Below the pieces are notes generated by a model, which ran no database searches, was not told where the DNA came from, and was given only the letters and a program-made list of their open reading frames with translations. A stretch of 64,000 nt of DNA from Mesorhizobium sp. B4-1-3. GTDB taxonomy: Bacteria; Pseudomonadota; Alphaproteobacteria; Rhizobiales; Rhizobiaceae. Positions 16,392-25,159 of this stretch are shown piece after piece. Every line of letters begins with the position of its first letter. Position 1 is the first letter of the stretch. The position numbers and the translations under genes were made by a program. The DNA is taken from the NCBI RefSeq assembly GCF_006439355.1, contig NZ_VFTG01000004.1, forward strand, positions 186,001 to 250,000, read 5' to 3'.

Positions 16392-18158
16392 ATGACAAGG
16401 ATATTGCCGCGCAAGGATGTCGTCATCGTCGGCCTCGGTTGGACGGGCGCGATCCTTGCCAATGAGCTGACGGATCAGGGGCTGGACGTGCTCGCCGTCG
16501 AGCGCGGTCCCTGGCGGGATACCGCGACCGATTTCAACATCGGCTATGCGCAGGATGAGTTGCGCTACTCGATCCGTCGCGATCTCTTCCTGCAGCCGGT
16601 CGTCGAGACCATGACGATGCGCAACGATCCCTCGCAGACGGCGCTGCCGATGCGCGATTTCGGCTCTTTCCTGCCGGGCAATGGCGTCGGCGGCGCCGGT
16701 GTCCATTGGAACGGCCACACCTGGCGGTTCTGGGATTCCGACTTCAAGACCAAGACCAATCTGACGAATAAATATGGCGCGGCCCGGATAGCCGACCTCC
16801 AGGTCGAGGACTGGGGCGTCACCGGCGCCGATATGGAGCCTTATTACGATCAGTTCGAGTATCTGGCCGGGATCTCCGGCAAGGCCGGCAACATCAAGGG
16901 CCAATTGCAGGAAGGCGGCAACCCGTTCGAGGACCCGCGGGCGCGCGATTACCCGAACCCGCCGATGCAGATGACCTACGCGCCCACCCTGTTTGCCGAG
17001 GCTGGCAGGTCGATGGGATTGCATCCGTTCCCGACCCCGTCGGCGAACATGTCGCGCGCCTACACCAATCCACTCGGCATCACGCTTGGCCAGTGCACGT
17101 TCTGCGGCTTCTGCGAGCGCTTCGGCTGCGCCAACTATTCCAAGTCGAGCGCCCAGACGACCGTCCTGCCGGTGCTGATGAAGAAGGCTAATTTCGAGGT
17201 CCGCACCGACAGCGAGGTGCTTCATGTCGACCTTGCCTCCGGCGGTAAGTCCGCGCGCGGCGTGACCTACATTGACTCCTCCGGCGAGGAATATTTCCAG
17301 CCTGCCGACCTGGTGCTTTTATGCGCCTACGGCCTGCACAATGTGCGGCTGATGATGCTGTCCGGTATCGGCAAGATCTACGATCCCAACAGCGGCGAAG
17401 GAACGGTCGGACGCAACTACTGCTACCAGACCAACGCCGGCGTGCAGGTGTTCTTCGACGACAAGAACTTCAATCCGTTCATCGCCGCCGGCGCGCTCGG
17501 CCAGACGATCGACGATTTTAATGGCGATGCCTTCGATCATGGCGGCCTCGATTTCGTGGGTGGCGCGGGCATCAACTGCATCCCGACCAACGGGCGCCCG
17601 ATCGGCACGCGCCCGACGCTTCCCGGCACTCCGAAATGGGGCAGCGCCTGGAAGAAGGCCACCGTGGAGGGCTACAAGAGCACGCTTTCCTTCTCCTCGC
17701 AGGGAAGCAGCTATGCCACGCGCGCCAACTATCTAGACCTCGATCCGACCTACAAGGATCGTTTCGGCCGCCCGTTGATGCGCATGACCTTCGACTTCCC
17801 CGACAACGACGTCCGCATGTCGAACTATCTCTGCGACCGGATGGAGGAGATCGCCAAGAAGCTCGGCGGCAAGCAATACGCCGTCGGCCGGCGCAAGAAA
17901 GGCTGGGACAGCGTGCCGTACCAGAGCACGCACAACACCGGCGGCGCCATCATGGGGACGGACCCCAAACGAAGCGCCGTCAATGTCTTCCTGCAAAGCT
18001 GGGACGTGCCGAACGTCTTCGTCATCGGCGCTTCGGCCTTCCCGCAGAACGCGGGCAAGAATCCGACGGGAACCGTGGGCGCGCTCGCTTTCCGCGCCGC
18101 GGATGCCATCCGCAACCAATATCTGCGCAATCCGGGCGCACCGCTGGTGCAGGCATGA
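16392..18158 (+). CDS. GMC family oxidoreductase (module 2 flavoprotein)
   Basis: A 588-residue FAD subunit of a three-subunit membrane dehydrogenase of the gluconate / alcohol / sorbitol type. The FAD motif is V-I-V-G-L-G-W-T-G-A-I-L-A near residues 11-23. G-V-G-G-A-G-V-H-W-N-G is the GMC signature, and C-T-F-C-G-F-C-E-R-F-G-C is a cysteine cluster typical of this family. The active-site motifs are Q-S-T-H-N-T-G-G and K-N-P-T-G-T. It lacks an export signal, so it should be exported with the upstream Tat subunit. Its stop overlaps the cytochrome start (ATGA). The substrate cannot be assigned from sequence. Confidence 0.93.
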   Translation: MTRILPRKDVVIVGLGWTGAILANELTDQGLDVLAVERGPWRDTATDFNIGYAQDELRYSIRRDLFLQPVVETMTMRNDPSQTALPMRDFGSFLPGNGVGGAGVHWNGHTWRFWDSDFKTKTNLTNKYGAARIADLQVEDWGVTGADMEPYYDQFEYLAGISGKAGNIKGQLQEGGNPFEDPRARDYPNPPMQMTYAPTLFAEAGRSMGLHPFPTPSANMSRAYTNPLGITLGQCTFCGFCERFGCANYSKSSAQTTVLPVLMKKANFEVRTDSEVLHVDLASGGKSARGVTYIDSSGEEYFQPADLVLLCAYGLHNVRLMMLSGIGKIYDPNSGEGTVGRNYCYQTNAGVQVFFDDKNFNPFIAAGALGQTIDDFNGDAFDHGGLDFVGGAGINCIPTNGRPIGTRPTLPGTPKWGSAWKKATVEGYKSTLSFSSQGSSYATRANYLDLDPTYKDRFGRPLMRMTFDFPDNDVRMSNYLCDRMEEIAKKLGGKQYAVGRRKKGWDSVPYQSTHNTGGAIMGTDPKRSAVNVFLQSWDVPNVFVIGASAFPQNAGKNPTGTVGALAFRAADAIRNQYLRNPGAPLVQA

Positions 18159-19372
18159 GGACGCTGGCCATCACCCTTGCCGCGGGTCTCGCCACCCTGT
18201 GCTGGACCTCCGCGATCGCCGCCGACCAGGCGGACCAGATCATTCGCGGCCAATATCAGGCCGTGCTCGGCGATTGCGCCGGTTGTCACACGAGGCCAGG
18301 CGGCAAGCCTTTGGCCGGCGGCCTGCCGCTCGAAACGCCGTTCGGCGCCCTGGTCCCGCCAAACATCACGCCCGACAGCGAGACGGGCATCGGCAACTGG
18401 AGCGAGGCCGATTTCCGCAACATGATGAAGACCGGCATCGGCCACAATGGCGTGCGGCTTTATCCGGCGATGCCCTACCCGGCCTACACCAGGATGACCG
18501 AACAGGACATTTCCGACCTTTGGGCCTATCTCACCACGGTCGAACCGGTCTCGAACAAGGTCGAAGCCAACCAGTTGCCGTTCCCGCTCAACATCCGTCT
18601 GTCCATGTGGGGCTGGAACCTGCTCAACTTCAGCGAGACGGCTTTCACGCCGGACCCGTCCAAGCCGGCGGAATGGAACCGCGGCGCCTACATCGTCCAG
18701 GGGCCTGGCCATTGCGGCACCTGCCACACGCCGAAATCATTCCTCGGCGCCGACAAGGACAGCGTCTTCCTGCAGGGTGCTTCGCTGCAGGGCTGGTTCG
18801 CGCCCGACATCACCAACAATACGCAATCCGGTCTTGGGAAATGGTCCGAGGACGATCTGATCCAGTACCTCAAAACCGGCGTCAACGCGCATTCGATCGC
18901 CTCGGGCCCGATGGCCGAGGCCGTAGAGAACTCGACCTCCAAGATGACCGATGCGGATCTGAAAGCCGTCGCCGTCTATCTGAAGAGCCTGGGTTCGGAT
19001 ACCGGCAACGCGCAACCGGCAAAACCCGACCAGGCAAGGATGGTGACCGGCGAGGCCATCTACCGGGACAATTGCTCGGCCTGCCATGGCGGCGACGGCG
19101 CAGGCGCAGGCGCCCTCTTCCCGGCGCTCGTCAACAACTCCATCATTGCCCAGGGCAATACGGAGACGCTGGCCCGATTGGTCCTGGCGGGAAGCCAGGC
19201 CGTGCATACGCAGCACGCGCGCACCACTCCGGCAATGCCATCCCTGGCCTGGCGGTTGAACGATCAGGAGGTCGCCGACGTCCTGACCTATGTGCGCAAC
19301 AGCTGGGGCAATGCCGCTCCGGCGGTTTCGTCCGGCGAGGTCGCCGCCGTTCGCAAGGAATTGACCCAGTAG
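18155..19372 (+). CDS. Triheme cytochrome c subunit of the module 2 dehydrogenase
   Basis: A 405-residue secreted cytochrome with a Sec signal (M-R-T-L-A-I-T-L-A-A-G-L ... A-I-A-A). It has three haem c sites, C-A-G-C-H, C-G-T-C-H and C-S-A-C-H, at about residues 42, 189 and 307. This is the standard electron-transfer subunit that passes electrons from the FAD subunit to ubiquinone or a terminal oxidase. The ATG lies in the GMC stop codon, so translation is coupled. The gene ends two bases before the convergent deoD stop. The C-terminus has no obvious membrane anchor. Confidence 0.95.
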   Translation: MRTLAITLAAGLATLCWTSAIAADQADQIIRGQYQAVLGDCAGCHTRPGGKPLAGGLPLETPFGALVPPNITPDSETGIGNWSEADFRNMMKTGIGHNGVRLYPAMPYPAYTRMTEQDISDLWAYLTTVEPVSNKVEANQLPFPLNIRLSMWGWNLLNFSETAFTPDPSKPAEWNRGAYIVQGPGHCGTCHTPKSFLGADKDSVFLQGASLQGWFAPDITNNTQSGLGKWSEDDLIQYLKTGVNAHSIASGPMAEAVENSTSKMTDADLKAVAVYLKSLGSDTGNAQPAKPDQARMVTGEAIYRDNCSACHGGDGAGAGALFPALVNNSIIAQGNTETLARLVLAGSQAVHTQHARTTPAMPSLAWRLNDQEVADVLTYVRNSWGNAAPAVSSGEVAAVRKELTQ

Positions 19373-19374
19373 AT

Positions 19375-20082
19375 TTAGCTCTCGGCTGCGACTTCGAGCG
19401 CCAGCCGGGTCATGTCGGTGAAGAGGGCCTGACGCTCCGAATAATCGGTCAGCTCGCCGGTGGCGATGTGATCGACCACGGTGAGCAGCGACAGCGCCTG
19501 CGCGCCGAACTTCGCCGCGATCCGATAGAGCGCGCTGGTCTCCATATCGACCGCCAGCGCTCCGAGCGCCCTCGGCTCGTCGAACCGCGCCCGGCCGTCG
19601 GGATGGTGGAACACGTCGCTGCAGATCGTCAGTCCGGCGCTGCAGGCGATGCCGAGATCGGCTGAGCGTCGCAGCGCCAGCGCATGCAGCGCCGGGTCGG
19701 GTCCCGCCGGCTGGAACAGCCCGAACACCTGCCCACTGATTGGCCCCTCGGCGCGCACCTGGCTGGAGATGACCACACCGCGTAGGGGCACCGCTTCCGA
19801 CAAGCCGCCGCATGTGCCGGTGCGTATCAACGTTTTGACGCCGTAACAGTCCATGAGCTCAAAGGCATAGATCAGGAAAGACGACACCCCCATCCCGGTC
19901 GCCTGGATGCTGACCGGCTTGCCGCGGAACCGGCCGGTGAAGCCCAGCGCGCCCCTTCTGCGGTTGACGCAGCGCGGGGCCTCGAGAAAGGTTTCCGCCA
20001 TCCATTGGGCGCGCTCGGGATCGCCCGGCAACAGCACGGTTTCGGCATAGTCCCCCCGGCCCGCCTCGATATGCGGCGTCAC
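19375..20082 (-). CDS. deoD: Purine-nucleoside phosphorylase, DeoD type
   Basis: A 235-residue enzyme that splits purine nucleosides with phosphate in nucleoside salvage. It matches the hexameric DeoD family: T-P-H-I-E-A-G-R-G-D-Y-A-E-T-V-L-L-P-G-D-P near the start, N-R-R-R-G-A-L-G-F-T-G, G-M-G-V-S-S-F, R-T-G-T-C-G-G and V-D-M-E-T-S-A-L-Y (ribose and base contacts). The start codon is GTG at 20082. It follows cckA by about 100 bases on the same strand and may share its transcript. Confidence 0.92.
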   Translation of the reverse strand: MTPHIEAGRGDYAETVLLPGDPERAQWMAETFLEAPRCVNRRRGALGFTGRFRGKPVSIQATGMGVSSFLIYAFELMDCYGVKTLIRTGTCGGLSEAVPLRGVVISSQVRAEGPISGQVFGLFQPAGPDPALHALALRRSADLGIACSAGLTICSDVFHHPDGRARFDEPRALGALAVDMETSALYRIAAKFGAQALSLLTVVDHIATGELTDYSERQALFTDMTRLALEVAAES

Positions 20083-20180
20083 GTGCTACTACCACCATGA
20101 TAGACCCATCCGAAGACCATCATGACAGGGTGGCCGCAATGCGCAAGCGCTGGCTTACTTAAGCACAGCGCTGAAACGCC

Positions 20181-22766
20181 CTACGATTCCAGAACGTCCT
20201 TGACGATCGTCGCCAGTTGCTTGAGCGAGAACGGTTTCGGCAGGAAGCCGAAATGCGCGTCGGCTGGCAGATTCTTGGCGAAGGCGTCCTCGGCATAGCC
20301 CGAAACGAACACGAACTTGATGTCCGGCTGACGCTTGCGCAACTCGCCGAGCAGTGTCGGCCCGTCCATCTCCGGCATCACCACGTCGGACACGACGATA
20401 TCGATCTTGCCGCCGAGCGCCTCGAACACTTCCAGCGCCTCGACGCCGGACGACGCCTCATGCACGGTATAGCCGCGCGAGGTCAGCGCCCGCACACCGC
20501 CCATGCGCACCGCATCCTCATCCTCGACCAGCAGCACGGTGGCGGAGCCGGAGAGGTCTTTCGCGGCATCGGTCGGCTTCGCCGGGGCCGCCGCCGCGGC
20601 CGCCGGCGCGTCGCCGGGCTCGGCCTGCTTTCTCGCTTCGGCGATGTGGCGCGGCAAGAAGATGCGGAACACCGTGCCCTTGCCGACTTCGGAATCGCAG
20701 AAGATGAAGCCGCCGGTCTGCTTGATGATGCCATAGACCATCGACAGGCCGAGGCCGGTGCCCTTGCCCACTTCCTTGGTCGTGAAGAACGGCTCGAAGA
20801 TCTTCTTCAAGACGTCCGGCGCGATGCCGCTGCCGGTGTCCTCGACTTCGACGAGCACATAATCGGCCGGCGTCAGCTCGCGGTAGGCGAAGGATTTGCA
20901 TTCTTCCGTCGTGACGTTGCGGGTACGCACGGTGAGATCGCCGCCGCTCGGCATCGCGTCGCGCGCGTTGACGGCCAGATTGACCACCACCTGCTCGAAC
21001 TGGCCGATATCGACCTTGACCGGCCACAGGTCGCGGCCATGGTCGATCTTGAGCTTGATGTCGTTGCCGACCAGGCGGGCAAGCAGCATCCGGAGATCGG
21101 CCAGGACATCGGTCAGGTTGAGCACTTCCGGGCGCAGCGTCTGCTTGCGCGAGAAGGCCAGCAATTGCCGTACGAGCGAAGCCGCCCGGTTGGCGTTCTG
21201 CTTGATATTCATGATGTCGGGGAAGGACGGGTCCGACGGCCGGTGGTTGGTCAAGAGAAGGTCGGACGCCATGATGATGGCGGTCAGCACGTTGTTGAAG
21301 TCGTGCGCGATGCCGCCAGCGAGCTGGCCAACCGCCTGCATCTTCTGGCTCTGCGCCATCTGGCCCTCGAGCGCCTTCTGCTCGGTAGTCTCGACCGCAT
21401 AGACGATGGCGGCTTCCTCGGCGCCTTCGCCGCCCGCGCTGTCGGCGACGGCATTGACGTAGAAGCGGATGTGGCGCTCCTCATTGCCGGGCAACACGGA
21501 GTCGATCGGCTCGATATTAGCCTGCCGCTGCCTGGCCTTTTCGAAGGCGGCGGCAAAGGCCGGCCGGTCGCGTTCGTGGACGATGGTCTCGAAGCGTACC
21601 CGCCGGTCGACGGCGTCGCGGTCGACCACGGATGAAAACAGCTGCAGGAACGGCGCGTTGGTGCGCAGGATGCGTCCGTTCGCGTCGACGCCGGCAATGG
21701 CCATCGGCGTCGAGTTGAAGAAGCGCGTGAAGCGAACCTCGGATGCTCTGAGCTCGGCCGAGGCGTCCTCGCCCTGTGTGCGGTTGAGCACGATCGTTCG
21801 CGTGGGACCGTTCACGCCTTCGCGGCTTGCCGAAACCCGGTGCATGAAGCGCACCGGCAGCGCCTGGCCGCTCATGGTGGTGAGATCGAGGTCGATGACG
21901 GCGTTGCGCGTGGTGCCGGGATCGGCCTTGACCGAGCGGACCAGCGCCATGCCGTCGCCGGCGATGATTTCGGGCAGCGTGATGGCGCCCGGCGTGAAGG
22001 AGGCGAGGTCGATGCCCAGCCACTCGGCAAGCGTGGCGTTGATGTAGGTGACGCGGCCTTCCTGATCGGCCGAGAAGAACCCGGCTGGCGCGTGGTCGAG
22101 ATGGTCGATGGCCTTTTGCAGGTCGAGGAAGAAGCGTTCCTGCTCCGCCCGTTCCTGCGAGATGTCGGCGAGCTGCCAAGCCAGCATCGGCAGCCTTTGC
22201 CCGGGCATGCTGAAGGCGCGGGCACGCGCCCGATACCAACGCGCGCCGGGCTCGGCGCCCGGTTTGATCGACTGCGCCAGCCGGAATTCGCCGTCGCCCG
22301 CCTGGCCGTCGCGCAGGCCCGATGCCAGCCGGTAGATCGTCATCGACGCCTCGGGGACATCCGACAACAGCCCCTCGACGGTCTTGAGGTCGGCGGCCGA
22401 GGCGGCACCCGTCATGTCGGCATAGGCGCGGTTGGCGTAGACGACTCGACCCTTGGTGTCGGTGACCAGCAGGCCCTGCGACATCGAGTCGACGAAGGCT
22501 TTCGACAATTCGTCGCCGGTCGAGCGCGGCGCGATCTGCACGAAGCCGATCGCGGTCGCGAACAGGAAGCCGACGCCGATCATGGCGAGCACGCCGAGCA
22601 TGCCGAGCAGGAAGGGATCGCCGAGCCGCTCGCGGAAAAGCCCGAAGACGATCGCGGCGCCGGTCAAGACGACGATGAAGACGATGAGCCTGGTGACGGC
22701 GCCCGGACGCGTGTTCTGGTCGACGATCGGTACCGGATAGAAATCGCCGCGCGCTTCCTTGGCCAT
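20181..22766 (-). CDS. cckA: Cell-cycle hybrid sensor histidine kinase CckA
   Basis: An 861-residue hybrid kinase that feeds phosphate through ChpT to CtrA and CpdR, the master cell-cycle regulators of alphaproteobacteria. In order: two membrane helices (about 25-70), PAS domains (about 95-430), the HisKA domain with phosphorylated His488 in G-G-I-A-H-D-F-N-N, an ATPase domain ([11 protein letters not shown]), a proline- and alanine-rich linker and a receiver with Asp794 in [12 protein letters not shown]. Length and layout match rhizobial CckA. It is divergent from the fliO-like gene. Confidence 0.96.
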   Translation of the reverse strand: MAKEARGDFYPVPIVDQNTRPGAVTRLIVFIVVLTGAAIVFGLFRERLGDPFLLGMLGVLAMIGVGFLFATAIGFVQIAPRSTGDELSKAFVDSMSQGLLVTDTKGRVVYANRAYADMTGAASAADLKTVEGLLSDVPEASMTIYRLASGLRDGQAGDGEFRLAQSIKPGAEPGARWYRARARAFSMPGQRLPMLAWQLADISQERAEQERFFLDLQKAIDHLDHAPAGFFSADQEGRVTYINATLAEWLGIDLASFTPGAITLPEIIAGDGMALVRSVKADPGTTRNAVIDLDLTTMSGQALPVRFMHRVSASREGVNGPTRTIVLNRTQGEDASAELRASEVRFTRFFNSTPMAIAGVDANGRILRTNAPFLQLFSSVVDRDAVDRRVRFETIVHERDRPAFAAAFEKARQRQANIEPIDSVLPGNEERHIRFYVNAVADSAGGEGAEEAAIVYAVETTEQKALEGQMAQSQKMQAVGQLAGGIAHDFNNVLTAIIMASDLLLTNHRPSDPSFPDIMNIKQNANRAASLVRQLLAFSRKQTLRPEVLNLTDVLADLRMLLARLVGNDIKLKIDHGRDLWPVKVDIGQFEQVVVNLAVNARDAMPSGGDLTVRTRNVTTEECKSFAYRELTPADYVLVEVEDTGSGIAPDVLKKIFEPFFTTKEVGKGTGLGLSMVYGIIKQTGGFIFCDSEVGKGTVFRIFLPRHIAEARKQAEPGDAPAAAAAAPAKPTDAAKDLSGSATVLLVEDEDAVRMGGVRALTSRGYTVHEASSGVEALEVFEALGGKIDIVVSDVVMPEMDGPTLLGELRKRQPDIKFVFVSGYAEDAFAKNLPADAHFGFLPKPFSLKQLATIVKDVLES

Positions 22767-22890
22767 GTTCCCCCTGCTCGTGATTCCGGTGTCCGATGGG
22801 CGCGGACGGTCGGTTGAATCACATTCTCCTGTAACGGAAAAGACCCCGGCGGCAAATGTCCGATAAAATCAACGATTCATGTTTCAAACT

Positions 22891-22912
22891 GTTCACGATC
22901 GGTGATGTGAAC
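22891..22912. promoter_or_regulatory. Inverted repeat in the cckA / fliO-like intergenic region
   Basis: GTTCAC (22891-22896) and GTGAAC (22907-22912) form a dyad with a 10-base spacer in the divergent promoter region. It might bind a regulator of either gene. No known consensus was matched. Confidence 0.3.
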
Positions 22913-22974
22913 TTGCGGCCGGCCGCCGCCGCGGTCTAGTGTCGCCTCACTCGAACAGGCGATTGGGTGCACCG

Positions 22975-23703
22975 ATGCTGCAGTGGCTGGATAGCGTGGC
23001 GGGTCCGGGTTATGTCGCTGCAATCTTGTGGACGTTCGCGGCGCTCATTTTGCTTGTCGTCGTCCTGCTCGTCATCAAGGTGGTGCGCAACCTGACCTTC
23101 GGCACCTTCGTGGCCGGCGGCAGGAACCGCAAGACGCGCCTTGCGGTCATGGACGCCACCGCCGTCGACAGCCATCGCAGGCTGGTGCTGGTGCGCCGTG
23201 ACGACGTCGAGCACCTGATCTTGATCGGCGGACCGACCGATGTAGTGGTCGAGCGCGATATCCGGTTGGCAGCGCCTCGCCGCCCGGCGCTGACCGGCGA
23301 CAGCGGCCAGCAGCAGGCAACCGCCGCGCGGCCGCGCACGCCGCAGCCGGCGCCTCCACCCGCCCCCGCGCCCGTCAGGCAACCGCCGCCGCCTGCTACT
23401 CAGCCGGCTGCCGCCACGCGTCCGCGTGCGCCGGCGCCCGCTCCGGTGCCGCCCAAGCCGGCGGCGCCGAGCCAGCCGACGGCGAAGGTCATGCCGCTGC
23501 CGGGCTACGGAACGACCAACGGCAGCACCAGATACACGCCGCCGCCCTCAAACGATTCCATCGACGACACGTTGATGCACGAACTCGAGACCTCTCTCGA
23601 CGAGACGCACGCCCAGCCGGCGGCAAGCAAACCCGCGCCAAAGCCTTCCCTCGATGATGAGATGACCAAGCTGCTTGGCGAACTGGGCAGCCACAAGCGC
23701 TGA
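22975..23703 (+). CDS. FliO/MopB-like flagellar biosynthesis protein
   Basis: A 242-residue protein with one membrane helix (about 14-36), a short cytoplasmic domain (K-T-R-L-A-V-M-D-A-T-A-V-D-S-H-R-R-L-V-L-V-R-R-D-x-V-E-H-L-I-L-I-G-G) that is the FliO/MopB core, and a long proline-rich C-terminal tail. FliO helps assemble the flagellar export gate. No other flagellar genes are nearby; the gene stands alone between cckA and dksA. ATG at 22975 is chosen so that the membrane helix lies near the N-terminus. Confidence 0.8.
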   Translation: MLQWLDSVAGPGYVAAILWTFAALILLVVVLLVIKVVRNLTFGTFVAGGRNRKTRLAVMDATAVDSHRRLVLVRRDDVEHLILIGGPTDVVVERDIRLAAPRRPALTGDSGQQQATAARPRTPQPAPPPAPAPVRQPPPPATQPAAATRPRAPAPAPVPPKPAAPSQPTAKVMPLPGYGTTNGSTRYTPPPSNDSIDDTLMHELETSLDETHAQPAASKPAPKPSLDDEMTKLLGELGSHKR

Positions 23704-23750
23704 CCTGACGGCAGCTTGCCGGTCCCGGCGAACCTTGCCGCGGCCCTTGA

Positions 23751-23860
23751 CGCAATTCCAGGAAAACTGCGCACGGTCAGGCTTGGCGACTTCGCCGCAG
23801 CCTTCCATCCGATTTGCATCAGAACAAAAGAGATGGGAGCGTTTCACGGCTTCCGTGAAA
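23751..23860. repeat. Intergenic repeat family A, diverged copy A4
   Basis: The left part CGCAATTCCAGGAAAACTGCGCACGG matches family A. The right part is diverged and carries a different hairpin, GTTTCACGG-CTT-CCGTGAAAC (about 23840-23860). It fills the convergent gap between the fliO-like gene and dksA. Confidence 0.55.
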
Positions 23861-23876
23861 CACTCTGATCTGAAAG

Positions 23877-23900
23877 CAAAAATGGCCGGAAATCCGGCCA
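23877..23900 (-). terminator. Terminator of dksA
   Basis: TGGCCGGA-AA-TCCGGCCA (23883-23900) forms a perfect 8-base stem. The A-run on the plus strand (23877-23882) gives a U-run for minus-strand transcripts. It lies 33 bases past the dksA stop. Confidence 0.8.
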
Positions 23901-23932
23901 TTCTCTACGTCTTCTTGTCTATTCAGGTCGCG

Positions 23933-24349
23933 TCAGTCGTCGCGATAGACCTTCTCGCGACGCTCATGGCGCTCCTGCGCCTCGATCGACAACGTCGCGA
24001 TCGGGCGCGCGTCGAGCCGCTTCAGCGCGATCGGCTCCCCGGTTTCCTCGCAATAGCCGTAGGTGCCTTCGTCGATGCGCTGGAGCGCGGAGTCGATCTT
24101 GGAGATGAGCTTGCGCTGGCGGTCCCGGGCGCGCAATTCGATAGCACGGTCGGTTTCGGAGGAGGCGCGATCGGCCAGGTCGGGGTGGTTTGCGTTTTCC
24201 TGCTGCAGGATTTCGAGGGTTTCGCGCGCTTCGCGCAGAATGTCATTCTTCCAAGTGATAAGCTTCTGGCGGAAGTACGATTTTTGCCGTTCGTTCATGA
24301 ACGGCTCGTCTTCGGAGGGTACGTAATCGGCGGTAACGATGTCGTTCAT
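23933..24349 (-). CDS. dksA: RNA polymerase-binding transcription factor DksA
   Basis: A 138-residue DksA/TraR-family factor that enters the RNA polymerase secondary channel and, with ppGpp, tunes stringent-response promoters. The coiled coil spans about residues 35-90. The C-terminal zinc-finger region keeps only one of four cysteines (Cys100 in Y-G-Y-C-E-E-T-G); the others are Thr103, Ser121 and Ala124, so zinc is probably not bound. Such cysteine-poor forms are known in alphaproteobacteria. ATG at 24349 is chosen because M-N-D-I-V matches homologues; a longer frame upstream runs through promoter sequence. Confidence 0.92.
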   Translation of the reverse strand: MNDIVTADYVPSEDEPFMNERQKSYFRQKLITWKNDILREARETLEILQQENANHPDLADRASSETDRAIELRARDRQRKLISKIDSALQRIDEGTYGYCEETGEPIALKRLDARPIATLSIEAQERHERREKVYRDD

Positions 24350-24592
24350 TCGACTCACCCAACAACCCCAAAATTTGGCGCCTATATATTCGGGGACAAG
24401 AGCCTGCACAAGCGCTATCGGCGAGTGTTTCACGCAATTGTTAGTCTCACATGGGCGGCTCCGACGACGTTGTTTCGACGGCAGAAAACGAATTCGCGCG
24501 CGATTCGTTGCAGCCGCCGGCATCGGCCATTGTGCAGGACATCGTTCTGGTGACTAATCGCGCTTTGATCCGAAGCGCCATGGGGGTTCCGG

Positions 24593-25096
24593 TTGAGCAG
24601 GCTTTATCTGTTGCGGCACGCCAAAGCCGGCTGGGCGCTGCCTGGCGTGCGCGATTTCGACCGCCCGCTCGACGCATCGGGCATGGCCGATGCCGAAGCG
24701 ATGGGAGAGGCCATGCGGGCCCGCAATTATGTGCCGGACGTCACGCTTTGCTCCAATGCCAAGCGGGCAAGGCAGACGCTGGAAAGCCTGGCGGGGCGCA
24801 CCGACACCGGCCGGGTGCTGTTCTTCGACACGCTCTACAGCGAGGATGCGGCCGGCTATCTCGACATCATTCGCAAAAACGGCGGCGCCGGCCAGCTTCT
24901 GGTGGTCGGCCACAATCCCATGACCGAGGATCTGGCCATGGCGGTGTCGGGCGACGGCGACGAGACGGCGCGCGGCATGATGAATCACGGCTTTCCGACC
25001 TCCGGCCTCGCCGTGGTGCGCTTTCCCGGCAATCTCGCGGAGGCGGCGCAAGGCAACGGCTATCTCGAAGCCTTTCTCACGCCCGCCAACCTTTGA
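24593..25096 (+). CDS. SixA-like histidine phosphatase
   Basis: A 167-residue histidine phosphatase of the SixA branch. The catalytic R-H-A-K motif lies near residues 8-11, and the second histidine in V-V-G-H-N-P-M-T-E-D. SixA removes phosphate from phosphohistidine proteins. The start is TTG at 24593, giving M-S-R-L-Y-L-L-R-H-A-K; no in-frame ATG precedes the active site. It is divergent from dksA. The ycjX-like gene follows after 63 bases. Confidence 0.85.
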   Translation: MSRLYLLRHAKAGWALPGVRDFDRPLDASGMADAEAMGEAMRARNYVPDVTLCSNAKRARQTLESLAGRTDTGRVLFFDTLYSEDAAGYLDIIRKNGGAGQLLVVGHNPMTEDLAMAVSGDGDETARGMMNHGFPTSGLAVVRFPGNLAEAAQGNGYLEAFLTPANL

Positions 25097-25159
25097 GGCC
25101 ATTTCAAACCCGCGGCCCAAAGCCTATATCGGGCGCGGACGCCCAACCAGAGGCCTGAT

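Noticed and set aside
15582-17225. Open frame of 547 codons antisense to the module 2 dehydrogenase genes
   Set aside because: It spans two well-supported plus-strand genes and shows no motifs.
24451-25158. 235-codon frame overlapping the SixA-like gene
   Set aside because: The SixA-like frame has the R-H-A-K active site; this one is a frame-shifted shadow rich in Arg and Gly.
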